In this document: one piece after another, positions 63,957 through 64,000 of the stretch
Numbering within the stretch: position 1 is the first letter of the stretch
Layout of the letters: each line of letters starts with the position of its first letter
Assembly (NCBI GenBank): GCA_043228905.1
Contig: JBHGNT010000003.1
Span: forward strand, 12,834,001 to 12,898,000
Source of the DNA: Azolla caroliniana
Lineage: Eukaryota; Polypodiophyta
DNA: 64,000 bases
Reading direction: 5' to 3'
The notes under the pieces: generated by a model
What the model saw: the letters and a program-made list of their open reading frames with translations, nothing else
Told to the model about the DNA's origin: nothing
Databases searched by the model: none
Made by a program: the position numbers and the translations under genes

Positions 63957-64000
63957 TGACGTGGGCAGAATCGACGCGAATCATCGTAATGATGGGGAGA

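Larger units (their letters stand above)
56124..64000 (+). mobile_element. Gypsy-M, Ty3/gypsy element (3' end beyond the window)
   Basis: The order is 5' LTR, a 1.36 kb leader, gag, protease, RT, RNase H and integrase. The tail of pol ends at 63889 and an A-rich spacer follows. By analogy with Gypsy-A, ORF3 and the 3' LTR should follow outside the window. Damage is limited to one single-base deletion and five nonsense codons, making it the best-preserved member of the A/M family here. Confidence 0.92.

Noticed and set aside
1-64000. Host protein-coding genes, rRNA, CRISPR arrays or organellar DNA
   Set aside because: Nearly every stretch above 300 bp is explained by transposon protein, an LTR or simple repeats. 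The remaining gaps show no conserved coding sequence.

Overview
This 64 kb window is nuclear DNA from a land plant and is almost entirely nested LTR retrotransposons. I found no convincing host gene, no functional tRNA or rRNA gene and no CRISPR array. The plant assignment rests on the Ty1/copia gag-pol proteins primed by initiator tRNA-Met (TGGTATCAGAGC), chromodomain integrases, TATA-driven LTRs and a premature-stop spectrum typical of methylated-cytosine decay. A chromovirus reverse transcriptase close to the Tcn1 type and an unusual gypsy lineage with an FLDD catalytic box weakly suggest a seed-free plant (fern, lycophyte or moss). I cannot name the species. Letters A to P are my own labels for the elements.

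Layout, 1-21 kb. The tail and 3' LTR of a chromovirus (+) run to 1301, followed by a broken copia Q (-), a minus-strand LTR-like segment (2936-3480) and a 0.8 kb minisatellite (3505-4325). Copia D (+, 4432-10221) is nearly complete. A copia E LTR (10332-10577) abuts the end of Gypsy-F (-), whose pol remnants and large downstream ORF3 run from 20682 down to 10578. Copia G (-, 11258-16885) is inserted in that ORF3 with an exact ATGAT target-site duplication (TSD).

Layout, 21-52 kb. A 0.65 kb LTR-like repeat H (20683-21356) is followed by Copia I (-), which has an intact 1344-codon gag-pol. Next come a truncated Gypsy-J (-), an LTR-like piece K and Chromovirus-C (-). Chromovirus-C is split inside gag by Gypsy-A (+, 32084-49773; identical-length 458 bp LTRs, perfect GTCGT TSD). 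Gypsy-A is itself split between pol and ORF3 by Gypsy-B (-, 38531-46442). The order of insertion is therefore C, then A, then B.

Layout, 50-64 kb. The 5' part of C is followed by a copia D-family fragment L (-), a second H repeat, a Gypsy-P fragment (-), a decayed copia N (+) with its 3' LTR, a 0.2 kb copia RT fragment, and Gypsy-M (+). Gypsy-M is a near relative of A with an almost readable gag-pol, and it runs off the end of the window.

Possible biology beyond ordinary retrotransposon annotation: (1) tRNA-like A-box/B-box modules lie antisense to transcription in several LTR types; (2) a perfect 27 bp inverted repeat made of heat-shock elements sits just upstream of a chromovirus TATA box; (3) palindromes around TATA boxes keep their pairing through compensatory changes between copies; (4) a roughly 900-codon ORF3 ending in a long coiled coil sits in the env position of Gypsy-A and Gypsy-F; (5) the copia D family has a C-terminal extension past RNase H; (6) nearly all premature stops that can be checked against a sister copy are C-to-T changes. 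No expression or database evidence was available, so all functional statements are inferences.
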